DNA from: JANNUT01 sp046331425 | GTDB taxonomy: Bacteria > Acidobacteriota > Polarisedimenticolia > J045 | Length of the DNA: 64,000 nucleotides | Assembly (NCBI GenBank): GCA_046331425.1 | Contig: JAXLQU010000001.1 | Coordinates: 372,001 to 436,000 of the forward strand | Direction: 5' to 3' | Shown here: piece after piece, positions 37,501-46,982 of the stretch | How positions within the stretch are numbered: position 1 is the first letter of the stretch | How the letters are laid out: each line of letters starts with the position of its first letter | Program-made: the position numbers and the translations under genes | The notes under the pieces: generated by a model | The model's database searches: none | The model's input: only the letters and a program-made list of their open reading frames with translations | Told to the model about the DNA's origin: nothing

Positions 37501-38911
37501 GAACAACAACGACCGGCTGGGGATGACCCTGCAGGTTCTGGACTGCAACGGCAATGGGAAGAAAGACCTCGCGATGGGCGCTCCTTACTCGGCTGCCGAC
37601 TTCGACTCGGTTGCGGGCGGCGGCGAGATTTGGATCGTTCATCAAGAGAACATGGGGACGGGCCTGATCATCGACTCGTTCACACCCAACGTGCAGCACT
37701 ACATTTCGGGTGCAGGAGCGGATGATCACGCGTCGGCCAGCATGGCCGCCGCCGATGTCTCGGGTGACGGCACCGACGACCTGATCATCGGGGCACCCGA
37801 TGCCGATGGCAGTGCCAACAACGAATCGCAAGCCGGTGAGGTCTATGTGGTGAAGGGTGGCGCCTCGATGGCGACCACCATCAACCTCAGGATCGCGAGC
37901 AACTACACGGCATTGTTCTTCGGCGAGAGCACCGGTGACCGCGCTGGTAGTTCGCTGGCGACCGGACGCTTCGACGCCGACAGCATCAACGACATCGCCA
38001 TCGGAACACCGGGGCAGGGGGCACCTCCCGGCGCGGGGGCGCGCAACGCGGCGGGTGGTGGTTACGTCGTGTTGGGTCGCTCGGACTTCACCTCGATCAA
38101 CGGAAAAGTGTTCCCCGATCCAGCCAAGGTCTCGATCTTCGGGTCGACCACGGACGAATCGATGGGTCAATCGATCGCGCTGGGTGATTACGACAACGAT
38201 GGAACGAACGATCTGCTGTTCGGAGCACCAAGCGTTGACGCTGTCAGCGGGACGCGTACCGACGCAGGCGCCGTGTACGTGCTCCCGAGCTCACGCATCC
38301 CCAGCGGTGCGGTGGTCTTCGACGGCGCGCTGATTCCGAGCGCACAGCAAATCGTGGGGCGCACGACGTTGGATCAACTCGGCGGCGGCAAGATCGCAGG
38401 CGACACCTTGGGTGGTCCGTACTGGCTTGCAGTCACCGACTTCGATGGTTCCACCAACAAGGAAGTGGTGGCGCCGTCGGTGTTCGGCGACGGTTCCAGC
38501 GACACACGCGCCGACGCCGGAGAGGCGTGGGTCGTCAATCAAGCCGATCAGGATCGGGACGGACAGGTCGACAGCACCGATTGCTTCCCGACCGATCCGA
38601 CCAAAGCCCGGCCGCGCGATACCGGAACCACCTCGCGCTTCACCACCAAAACGATCTTCGACTGGTCGGATGTCGGCGGTGCCGGCATCACCTACAACTT
38701 CTATCGTGGAACGGTCGTCACGCCGTGGGTCTATAACGAGACCTGTTTGGTGAAGAACCTCGCGACATCGCAAGGAACCGACGCCACGCTTCCGGGGGCC
38801 GGACAGGCGTTCTGGTATGAGAGCACAGCCTCCAATGGTGCAAGCTGTGTCGGCCCACTGGGGAAGAACAGCCAGCAGGTGGACCGACCCACCGCGCCGG
38901 CATGTCCGTAA
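31550..38911 (+). CDS. Giant secreted FG-GAP / thrombospondin type 3 repeat protein 1
   Basis: A 2453-residue exported protein. Signal peptide MPFLSSRLSGAARRGLLLLI followed by AVPILMAGSAEAQ. Then FG-GAP (beta-propeller, integrin-like) repeats of the type VATGDFNGDGKIDFALGAP (about 40-615), thrombospondin type 3 calcium-binding repeats of the type DNCPTNANGNQADNDKDG (about 620-1165), a second FG-GAP set (about 1185-1680), a short second TSP3 set (about 1685-1830), a third FG-GAP set (about 1845-2330), and a C-terminal domain beginning near DGQVDSTDCFPTDP. Hundreds of Asp/Asn imply extensive calcium binding. Likely a cell-surface or matrix protein. ATG 31550 follows GGAGG with 8-nt spacing and gives the signal peptide; upstream in-frame ATGs do not. 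No anchor motif is seen at the C-terminus. Confidence 0.9.
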   Translation: MPFLSSRLSGAARRGLLLLIAVPILMAGSAEAQRVDSVDAASNQDIVRIGRRGGDQLGDLVATGDFNGDGKIDFALGAPGYSGTANDRNGSGAIFVFYGNAPYDRTSDLGSTGSASLVVLGPATGDGIGSAFTFADLNNDGTSDLIIGNPGGNGPRNVDADGDGTIDANGLPGRGEVYVLFGGRVRTSPFDLSRPDRSKSRADLWIIGAEAGDQLGAAVAVADIDGDNSADLILGATGADGPSNARSDCGEIAVLKSTVGPFVDGTRNFRTVAPDAIITGPAYDFQKNDYVDFNGDGTCDDLDQDGSNCNSPGGDPGDKRVQNGTDGIFNQFDGEKGAIGDRLAVGDINNDGRADIAIRLPKGRGTPAQNRDSAGEVAIVLGQIGFSSTDLDLGIPIRITGAFPGDDAGAAIAISDVDGDGTRDLIVGSPFYGTDDQDGTVETSDRFGNGAVAVVWGPLFSGTTDLRSDCRYKCGSVLDSAEVWTVLGRDADDGLGNSVAVADHDGDGTVELITGAPFADGPEPAQTRASSGELWIRWGTGTRPLPPNSTVDFLIDGTTGWGRVFGAAAGDGFGNTVATGNLDSDPKKEIVLGAPFADGPNLGSGDRIGAGKGYLISSVDDDFDSFRNLFDNCPQIPNSPNLDSDNDLFGDACDNCSSLSNRDQIDSDLDTAGDACDTDDDNDGLNDTDGDASNDPCPTGVTFGCDDNCRTVANNLGDPSPQQDTDLDGIGNKCDNCPTNANGNQADNDKDGTGDLCDSDDDNDGFADAIDKCPLTPGANGDADGDGKGDICDNCPSTSNASQTDQDGDGAGDACDNCQSIANSDQDDQDGDGKGGACDNCPDTSNADQADSDGDNVGNVCDNCSTVANPDQADTDVWVQEEGPGTYNECVWGDTDGDTTIDLDKEIFKDLDKDNVKDANETEIIPFGHDKIGDACDNCARDCNPFQGEGRSPIPSFNDSDKVGAYCDNCGTKNNGDCNVNPLYCDLNNDGTTTTLERSQGFQKNTDGDPTGDACDPDDDNDLIPDDVANKPACSGGATTQCDDNCRTVVNADQADTDSDAVGNVCDNCRSNPNTSQLDTDLDGLGDACDNCPTVANPDQIDADVDGSGNPCDPDDDNDGKLDSDGDGTFDPCTGGNTVNCDDNCPFAANASQADADSDGIGDVCDISDIDLRTDDQSYELYGRDLLDNLGRTAVVGDINGDGKPDLIVGAPLGDAEFNGTANRDSEAGEVHIIFGKFKNAKKDLKFTNSDVVIYGERASDEFGRSLAVGDVNADGTVDLIVGALRGDCSQGKQDLDGDGSVDDPVDGCGRVYMFAGRTTWPTKILTYQTATPNIPNATATVIGQWNGTNLGRHLAIGDVNADGIKDIVIGAPNFSLPGTGTRRIIYGAVVVKFGQAGWTGATDYYTATPDYLIRGAEEVDRLGTVVGAGDINGDGTADILCGARAADGPGNTKDGAGELALVFGGSTIIAGGSRDLAASPAPYLYGVDASDGLPAGLAVGDLNGDGTADMLIGVTGGRGPGNTRGTGVGEAYAVFGRTTWATSQVNTVANTLIYGRRASDNFGEQTAIGEFDGDGTKDIVITATFSAGAANTRANAGDASVFRWNDIKNSATVDLLNGTGGKPVTALLSSDSGDDLGIGLTLGDMNQDGVDELIIGADAGDGDNDATQNRTDTGELWIVAPTDADGDGTALRNLKDNCPRISNASQTDTDLDGVGNACDNCPLIANPDQVDTDLDGTGDLCEQDQDSDTVSDDDGDGTVDKCTGGNRVACDDNCLGLANPTQSDIDADGTGDACDSDDDGDAVADASDNCPTVSNGSQQDADGDGVGNACQTLVRDLAGTGLAIYGQDAGDATAYSGAIGDFNGDGTKDLLLGAPYADGPTNNRVDAGAAYVWFGPINQSEDLFTTRADVEIYGAAAGDRTGYAVAAGDLNNDGRDDIIIGAPYGDRSGKTDPGKVYVVFGAVSLPATKDLNSSAANILFQGENNNDRLGMTLQVLDCNGNGKKDLAMGAPYSAADFDSVAGGGEIWIVHQENMGTGLIIDSFTPNVQHYISGAGADDHASASMAAADVSGDGTDDLIIGAPDADGSANNESQAGEVYVVKGGASMATTINLRIASNYTALFFGESTGDRAGSSLATGRFDADSINDIAIGTPGQGAPPGAGARNAAGGGYVVLGRSDFTSINGKVFPDPAKVSIFGSTTDESMGQSIALGDYDNDGTNDLLFGAPSVDAVSGTRTDAGAVYVLPSSRIPSGAVVFDGALIPSAQQIVGRTTLDQLGGGKIAGDTLGGPYWLAVTDFDGSTNKEVVAPSVFGDGSSDTRADAGEAWVVNQADQDRDGQVDSTDCFPTDPTKARPRDTGTTSRFTTKTIFDWSDVGGAGITYNFYRGTVVTPWVYNETCLVKNLATSQGTDATLPGAGQAFWYESTASNGASCVGPLGKNSQQVDRPTAPACP
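33467..34044 (+). repeat. Near-identical TSP3 coding block, copy 1
   Basis: About 575 bp that match 41028-41602 in the paralogous gene except for three substitutions, one 1-bp deletion and one 3-bp deletion, whereas flanking paralogous regions differ at many positions. The boundaries are at CCCGAACCTCGATTCGGAC and GACGGCGAC. Confidence 0.8.
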
Positions 38912-38928
38912 TCACGATCACGGAATCT

Positions 38929-38951
38929 GGGGTGGGCCACTGGCCCGCCCC
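38929..38951 (+). terminator. GC-rich hairpin after giant protein 1
   Basis: GGGGTGGGCC-ACT-GGCCCGCCCC, a 10-bp stem with one wobble pair, 17 nt after the stop. No U tract follows, so terminator function is uncertain. Confidence 0.45.
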
Positions 38952-39085
38952 GGTCCCGCGACTGACATTAGCGACGATGTTCGGCACGCGATACGGTGCC
39001 CGATGTCCGGTGTGTTTCACGCTCAATCGGGGAGCATCGGCGCGTAGCGCGCCGCCACCGAACGACCCGGAAGGTCAAATCGACG

Positions 39086-39114
39086 TTGCGGTACTTTCGC
39101 TGCCGTCGTACTTT
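39086..39114 (+). promoter_or_regulatory. Possible sigma70-type promoter of giant gene 2
   Basis: TTGCGG, 17 nt, TACTTT, about 48 nt before the ATG at 39162. The remaining 38952-39085 shows nothing else I can support. Confidence 0.4.
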
Positions 39115-39161
39115 GGCGCCGGGGTTTTGAAGCGTTCGGCTGGGCGGAACAGAGGGACCGG

Positions 39162-42100
39162 ATGTTCCTGCCCGAGACTATGACTACTGACACTCTCAAA
39201 CTGCGTATCAGCGCGAGACTCGTCCTCGCGCTCATGGTGTTGTCAGGACTCGCGAGCGCCGCTTGGGCGCAGCGTGTCGATTCTGTCGACATCGCTTCCA
39301 ACCAGGACATCATTCGAATCGGCAAGCGGGCCGCCGACCAGTTTGGCGATCGCGTTGCCACGGGTGATTTCAACGGTGATGGAAAGCCCGACTTCGCGGT
39401 GGGAGCTCCCAACTACGGGGGCACCAACAACGATCGACCCGGAGCTGGGGCCGTATTTGTTTTTTATGGAAACGCCCCCTACGACCGAACGTTGGATCTG
39501 GGCTCGACCGGAGCCGCCGACCTGGTGGTCCTAGGCCCACGCTCCAATGAAGGAGTCGGCACGAGTTTCACGCTGGCCGATCTGAACGTCGACGGCACTG
39601 CCGACCTGATCATCGGTAACGCCGCCGGGCATGGTCCGCGCAACCTCGATGCCGATGGCGACGGCACCGTCGACCCCGATGGACTCGTGGCGCGGGGCGA
39701 AGTCTATGTGTTGTACGGGGGGCGCATTCGCGCGGCGACACTCGATCTGGCACGCCCCGATCCGCGCTTCAGCAACGCCGACTTCTGGGTCTATGGCGGC
39801 GACGCCGGCGATCGTCTGGGGAGTTCGGTCGCGGCTGCCGATGTCGACGGCGACGGCAAGAACGACTTGATCATGGGCGCCGAGGGTGCCGACGGCAGTT
39901 CCAATGCTCGAACCAATTGTGGTGAGGTGGCTGTCCTCAAATCGACCGTCACCACATTCGGATTTGCACAGCGCAACCTTCGAACAGCACCCGCCGACGC
40001 GACCATCGTCGGGCCGTCGTACGACTTCGTGCGATTGGGCGACACCAACGGTGACGGCACGCCCGACTCGGTGGTGGAAGGCGGCGACGGCACATTCAAT
40101 CAATTTCCGGAAGAGCAGGCCGCGATCGGCGGGAACATCGCCGTCGGCGACGTCACCAACGACAATCGGGCCGATATTGCGATCCAGCTTTCGCGAGGAC
40201 GCGGCACCGGGCTGGTGACGCCGGCCCGCAAAGCAGCCGCCGAGGTGGCGGTGGTTCCCGGCGCGGTCTCATTCGCTGGGGCCGACCTCAACACCACCAT
40301 TCCGATTCGTGTGGTCGGCGCGTTTCCTGGCGACGACGCCGGCGCGGCGATCGCGATCGGCGATGTCGACGGTGACAACTTCCGCGATCTGGTGATCGGC
40401 TCGCCGTTCTACGGCACCGACGATCGCGACGGAACCGTGGAAGCCAACGAGCGACTCGGCACCGGAGCGGTCGCTGTGGTGTGGGGACCGCTGAGTTCCG
40501 GGCAGGCTTTCGACCTGCAAGGCGATTGTCGCTACCAGTGCGGGTCGCTGCTCAACTCGACGGCATTCTGGACAGCGATCGGCCGCGATGCAGACGACGG
40601 GTTCGGCTCATCGCTCTCGATCGCCGACCACGATGGTGACGGCACGCGTGAGCTGATCGTCGGCGCGCCGTTTGCCGATGGACCGGAGCCCGCGCAGACA
40701 CGCGCATCAGCCGGTGAGTTGTGGATGCGCTGGGGTGGTGGTGCGCGCCCCAACGCTACACTCGACCTCGGACCCGATGGCACCATCGGTTGGGCTCGGA
40801 CTTACGGTGCTGCGGGTGGTGACGGCCTCGGCAACACGCTGACGACGGGTAATCTCAACAGCGATTCCAAACTCGAGATCGTGGTGGGCGCACCCTTTGC
40901 GAACGGGCCGAATCTGGGTGGTGGCGATCGCATCGGCGCTGGAAAAGCCTATCTGATCAGCCACGTGGACGACGATTTCGACACGTTCCGCAACCTGTTC
41001 GACAGTTGCCCGCTAATCCCCAACAACCCGAACCTCGATTCGGACAACGATCTGTTCGGCGACGCGTGCGACAACTGTTCATCGCTTTCCAATCGCGATC
41101 AGATCGATAGCGATCTGGACACCGCTGGCGATGCGTGCGACACCGACGATGACAACGACGGTTTGAACGACACCGATGGCGACGCGTCGAACGATCCATG
41201 CCCGACCGGCGTGACATTCGGCTGCGACGACAGTTGCCGCACGGTGGCCAGCAATCTGGCGACCCCAGTCCGCAGCAAGACACCGATCTGGATGGAATCG
41301 GCAACAAGTGCGACAACTGCCCAACCAACGCCAACGGTAATCAGGCCGACAACGACAAGGACGGCACCGGCGATCTGTGCGACAGCGATGACGACAACGA
41401 CGGGTTCGCCGACGCGATCGACAAATGTCCTTTGACGCCAGGCGCCAACGGCGATGCCGACGGTGACGGCAAGGGGGATATCTGCGACAACTGCCCGAGT
41501 ACATCCAACGCCAGTCAAGCCGATCAAGACGGCGATGGTGCGGGTGATACTGACAACTGTCAATCGATCGCGAATTCCGACCAGGACGATCAGGACGGCG
41601 ACACCGTCGGCAGCTCGTGCGATAACTGCCCCAATCTGGCCAACCTCAATCAAGCCGACAGCGACGGCGACAACATCGGAAATGTTTGTGATAACTGCTC
41701 CACCGCCGCCAATCCGACGCAGGCCGATCTGGACCAGTTCATCCCGACTCAAGAGTGCCCGCTGGAAGATCTGAACAACAACCAGGAGATCGACCCGGGA
41801 GAACGCGTCTGGATCGATACCGACCTGGACGGGACGGTCGATCCGGGCGAACAGGTTCGCACGATCGATCTGCATGACGGAATCGGCGATGCCTGTGACA
41901 ACTGTCCTACGTTGTGCAACCCGCAACAGCGCGAGACCAACGGAGTCCTGTCCGACACCGACAAGGTCGGCAGCGTTTGCGATAACTGCCCCGGCGTCAA
42001 CAACGGTGATTGCAACGCCAGCCTCGCAAACTGCGATGCAGACAACAGCGGCACCACGACGGCGGCCGAGCTGTTCAACGGGTTCCAGAAGAACACCGAT

Positions 42101-45100
42101 GGAGACGCATTCGGAAACGCCTGCGACCCGGATGACGACAACGATACCGTGGTCGACGATTTCGTCGGAGGCGGCCCGTGCAGCGGAGGCGCCACCACCA
42201 GCTGCGATGACAACTGCCCGTTGACTCCCAATGCCGATCAAGCCGACGCCGACGCCGATGCAATCGGCAACCTCTGCGATAACTGTCGCAACACGGCAAA
42301 CGCGAGCCAACTCGACACCGACCTCGACGGGTTGGGTGATGCCTGCGACAACTGCTCGACGATCGCCAATGTCGACCAGCTCGATTCCGACGGTGACGGT
42401 TCTGGTAACCCCTGCGACACCGACGACGACAACGACGGCAAACTCGATTCCGACGGCGACGGCACCTTCGATCCCTGCACCGGCGGCAACACCGTCAACT
42501 GCGACGACAACTGCCCGTTTGCAGCCAACGCCAATCAAGCCGACGCCGATTCAGACGGCATCGGCGATGTATGCGATATCAGCGATATCGACCTCAAGAC
42601 CGACACGCAGTCCTACGTCGTTTACGGACGCGACAACCTCGACAACTTGGGACGAACCGTAGCCGTCGGCGATATCAACGGCGACGGCAAGCCCGATCTG
42701 ATCATCGGCGCACCGCTGGGAGACGCCGAGTTCAACGGCACCGCCAACAAAGACAGCGATTCGGGCGAGGTTCACATCATCTTCGGCAAGATCACCAACG
42801 GAAAGAAAGACCTGAAGTTCTCCAACCCCGACGTGGTGATCTACGGTGAACGCGCGTCCGACGAATTCGGGCGTGCCTTGGCCGTCGGTGACGTGAATGC
42901 CGATGGCACCGCCGATCTGATCGTCGGCGCGTTCCGCGGCGACTGCTCCGTGTCGCTGCAAGATACCGATGGTGACGGCACGATCGATGATCTCGTCGAC
43001 GCTTGCGGACGCGTCTATATGTTCGCGGGCCGAACCACCTGGCCAAACAAGATCCTGACCTACGTCGCCAGCTCGCCGAACGTCCCCAATGCGACGGCAA
43101 CGACCATCGGGCAGTGGAACGGTACCAACCTCGGCCGCTATCTCGCGCTGGGGGATGTCAACGGCGACGGCATCAAAGACATTGTGATGGGAGCGCCGAA
43201 TTACTCGGTTCCCGACGTCGGCGTCCGGCGCATCATCTACGGCGCCGCGATGGTCAGGTTCGGCGCCGCTGGAATGAGCGGGGTTCGTGACTACTACACG
43301 GCGACTCCCGACTATTTGATTCGCGGGGCGGAAGAAAGCGATCGACTCGGAAACGGTGTTGTTGTCGGTGACATCAACGGCGACGGCACCGTCGATATCA
43401 TTGCCGGCGCCAGAGCAGGCGACGGACCAGGTAACGCCAAGGACGGCGTCGGTGAGTTGCATCTGATCTTCGGTGGCAGCGCAATCACGCCTGGCGGTTC
43501 GCGAAATCTGTCGAGCAATCCTGCCCCGTATCTTTACGGCGTCGATGTAGCTGATGGATTACCGGCCGGATTGGCCGTCGGCGACTTGAGCCAGGACGGT
43601 ACCGCCGATCTGCTGGTCGGTGTCACCGGCGGGTCGGGCCCCACCAACACGCGCATCGGGGCAGGCGAGGTCTATGCGGTGTACGGCCGCACGACGTGGA
43701 CCACAGCAGCCATCAACACCGTCGCCAACACGGTGATCTACGGCCGGCGCAGCAGCGACAATCTGGGCGAACAGGTTGCCATCGGCGAGTTCGATGGCGA
43801 TGGAACGCTGGACATCGTGCTGACTGCGCCCTTCTCGGCAGGCTCGCAAGGAACACGCGCGAATGCCGGTGAAGCGCTTGTGTTCCGCTGGAGAGATATC
43901 CGCACCTCCAGCTCCGTCGATCTACTCAACGGAGCCGGCGGGAAGCCGATCACGGCACTGCTCTCACCAGACTCAGGTGACGATCTGGGTAGCGGCATGA
44001 CACTCGGCGACGTCAATCGCGATGGACTCGATGAAATCGTGATCGGGGCCGACGGCGGCGACGGCGACAACGACGGCACGCAGAATCGCCCCGAAACAGG
44101 CGAAGCGTGGGTCGTAGCACCCACCGATGCCGACGGCGATGGAACCAATCTGCGCAATCTGAAAGACAACTGCCCTCGCGTCTCGAACGCCTCGCAAACC
44201 GACACCGATGTCGACGGTGTCGGAAACGCTTGCGACAACTGCCCGACCGTAGTCAACCCCGACCAGGCCGATCTGGACGGCGACGGCACGGGCGATGCGT
44301 GCGAGGCCGACGCCGACGGCGACAGCGTTTCCGACGACGACGGCGACGGCACCGTCGACAAGTGCACGGGGGGCAATCGGGTCGCCTGCGACGACAACTG
44401 CCTCGGGATCTCCAACACCACGCAGCAAGACCTCGATGGTGACGGCACCGGCGACGCCTGTGACTCCGACGACGACGGCGACACGGTACTCGATGCGTCC
44501 GACAACTGCGCCGTTGTTCCCAATACCACGCAGCAAGATGCCGACGGTGACGGTGTCGGCAACGCCTGCGTAACACTGGTGCGCGACCTCAACACCACCG
44601 GTATCGCGCTGTACGGTCAAGACGCGGGCGATCGCACTGCGTACAGCGGCGTCGCCGCCGATTTCAACGGTGACGGCACGCAGGACCTTGCGCTCGGCGC
44701 GCCGTATGCCGACGGCCCCACCAACAATCGCGCCGATGCCGGGGCGGTCTACATCTGGTACGGGCCGATCAACGCCAACGAAGATCTGTTCACCACGCGG
44801 GCCGACGTGGAAATCTACGGCGCTGCCGCAGGCGATCGCTTCGGCTACTCGCTGGCAGCGGCAGACATCAACGGAGACACCCGCATCGACATCATTTCCG
44901 GCGCGCCGTACGCCGATCGCACCACACCCAACATCCGCACCGACATGGGCAAGGTCTACATCATCTACGGCAGTGCGTCGTTACCGGCGACCAAAGACCT
45001 GCTGTCATCCAGCGCCAACGCGACGATCCAGGGCGAGATCAACAACGATCGTATCGGCATGACGCTCGCCGCCGTCGATTGGGACGGCAACGGACGCAAA

Positions 45101-46438
45101 GATCTTGCAATCGGCGCACCGTATGCCGACGGCTTCGTGTTCGATGGCGGCGTGGCCTACGTGGCCAAGGCCGAGACGATCGGCACCGGCTTCATCATCG
45201 ATACCTTCACGCTCAACGTCCAGGCCTACATCGTAGGGGTCAACGACAACGATCATCTCTCCATGGGAATCGCGGCCGGCGATGTGACTGGTGACGGCAA
45301 GGAAGATCTGGTGCTTGCTTCACCCGATGCCGACGGTAGTGCCAACAATCAGTCCGCAGCCGGTGAGGTCTACGTGGTTGCAGGCCGCAGCGGCGCCAAC
45401 GTCACGATCGATCTCAATATCAGCACCTCGTACGCGGCGTTGTTCTACGGCGAATCACCGGACGATCGAATCGGAGCCGGACTGTCGGTGGCGCGCTACG
45501 ACGGCGATACCATCTCCGACATCCTGATCGGTGCACCCGGACAGGGAGCGGCTCCCGGCGGTGCGGCGCGCAATACGGCGGGCGGAGGTTACGTCGTGCT
45601 GGGCCGCGCCGATTGGACTTCGGTCAATCGCAAGGTTTTCCCAACGCCCGCGCGGTTGTCACTGTTTGGTGCCACCGCAGGAGTGGCGCTCGGACAAACG
45701 GCAGTGATGGCCGATTACGACAACGACGGAACAACCGACCTGTTGTTCGGCGCACCGAATGCCGACGGCCCTACCGGCACACGCACCGATGCCGGTGCGG
45801 TCTCTGTACTCCCAGGCGCGCGAATCCCTGCTGGCACCACCGTCGCCGACATGGCCGTGTTGCCGGTGTCCCAACTGACTCACGGACGCACCACACTCGA
45901 TCAACTCGGCGGAGGGAAAATCCCGAGCGATGCGTTGGGCGGTCCGTACTGGTTGGCAGTTACCGACTTCGACGGCTCGATCAACAAAGAAGTGGTCGCG
46001 CCGTCGGTATTCGGCGATGGGTCCAACGACGGCCGAGCCGACGCGGGAGAAGCGTGGGTTGTCAATCAGGCCGATCAAGATCGCGATGGCCAAGTCGACG
46101 GCACCGACTGCTTCCCGACCGATCCCGCCAAGGGGCGCCCGCGCGACACCGGTACAACCGCGCGCTTCACCACCAAGACGATCTTCGATTGGTCCGATGT
46201 GGGTGGCGCGGGTATCACCTACAACCTGTATCGCGGAACCGTTGTCACGCCGTGGGTCTACAACGAGACCTGCATCGTGAAGAACTTGGCAACCTCACAA
46301 GGGACCGACGCCACCACTCCGGCGGCAGGTCAAGCGTTCTGGTACGACAGCACCGCGTCGAATGGCGCGAGTTGCGTTGGGCCGTTGGGGAAGGACAGCC
46401 AGCAGGTGGTACGACCGACACCACCAGCCTGCCCCTGA
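39162..46438 (+). pseudogene. Giant secreted FG-GAP / thrombospondin type 3 repeat protein 2 (1-nt frameshift)
   Basis: Paralogue of the preceding giant gene, same strand and same domain order. Signal peptide MTTDTLKLRISARLVLALMV followed by LSGLASAAWAQ, then RVDSVDIASNQDIIRIG as in protein 1, FG-GAP set, TSP3 set, FG-GAP, TSP3, FG-GAP, C-terminal domain ending TPPACP. The frame breaks near 41260: the paralogue reads AATCTGGGCGACCCC, this copy AATCTGGCGACCCC, one G short. Restoring it joins the two halves (to about 41435 and from about 41200) into 2425 residues. It is typed pseudogene for the break, but codon usage and motifs are intact on both sides, so an error in the near-identical block is plausible. 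ATG 39162 has GAGGGA 5-10 nt upstream. Confidence 0.85.
41028..41602 (+). repeat. Near-identical TSP3 coding block, copy 2 (contains the frameshift)
   Basis: Matches 33467-34044. It contains the single-base deletion near 41260 and an in-frame 3-nt deletion near 41550 that removes one residue and the cysteine from a DACDNC repeat (leaving DTDNC). Confidence 0.8.
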
Positions 46439-46459
46439 CGACACCAGCTTTCGATGATC

Positions 46460-46483
46460 GGGCGGCCCGGCGGCGGGCCGCCC
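46460..46483. terminator. GC-rich hairpin between convergent genes
   Basis: GGGCGGCCCG/CGGGCCGCCC, a perfect 10-bp stem with a 4-nt loop, lies between the stop of giant gene 2 and the stop of the convergent pentapeptide gene. No U tract on either strand. Confidence 0.45.
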
Positions 46484-46867
46484 TCACACCTCGCTTGTGG
46501 TCAGCTGGTGCGTGGCGCCGATCGCTTTGGCGCGCGAGACCACCGAGCGAAGACGGGTTCCGTACTCGATCGACAAGCGAATCTCGGCGGCATCGAAATC
46601 GGCGGGAAACAGTACGCCGCTGACCTTTGCTTCGTGAATCGACGCCCCGTCGAGCATGGCACTCGAGAGATCGACCCCACGCAGGTCAGCCGCCCGCAGA
46701 TAGGCTCCGCGCAGGTCGGCGGTCTTCAAATCGGCGGCGCGCAGATCGCAACCACGCAGGTTGGCGTCGGCAAGATCCGGGGTTTCATTCGCCGCGACGC
46801 GGTTGAACTCGTCGACCCGCTCCTGACGAAGTAACTGGCAGTGGGGCTTGGTCATCACAAGGGGCAT
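46484..46867 (-). CDS. Small pentapeptide-repeat protein
   Basis: A 127-residue protein with nine or so A(D/N)LXX pentapeptide repeats (about 32-80: ADANLRGCDLRAADLKTADL, continuing RGAYLRAADLRGVDLSSAML). Such repeats fold as a right-handed quadrilateral beta-helix. No signal peptide; probably cytoplasmic. GGAGG lies 10 nt before the ATG at 46867. It is divergent from pgi with a 115-bp gap and convergent with giant gene 2. Function unknown; too short to be compared with Qnr-type gyrase protectors. Confidence 0.8.
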   Translation of the reverse strand: MPLVMTKPHCQLLRQERVDEFNRVAANETPDLADANLRGCDLRAADLKTADLRGAYLRAADLRGVDLSSAMLDGASIHEAKVSGVLFPADFDAAEIRLSIEYGTRLRSVVSRAKAIGATHQLTTSEV

Positions 46868-46982
46868 CGCCGAACGTCCTCCGAGGGCTCGTATCGGCGC
46901 GGCGCTCGATTCCCTTTAGTCCGGTATCGTTCGACCGATATCATCCAGAAGCGAGGGCAGCCCCGCCGTCGAGGAGATCGAG

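Noticed and set aside
33518..42538. Long minus-strand frames of 389-479 codons opposite the giant genes, rich in Val, Gly and Ile
   Set aside because: They are complements of repetitive Asp/Gly/Asn codons (GAC/GGC/AAC) and repeat with the same period as the sense repeats.
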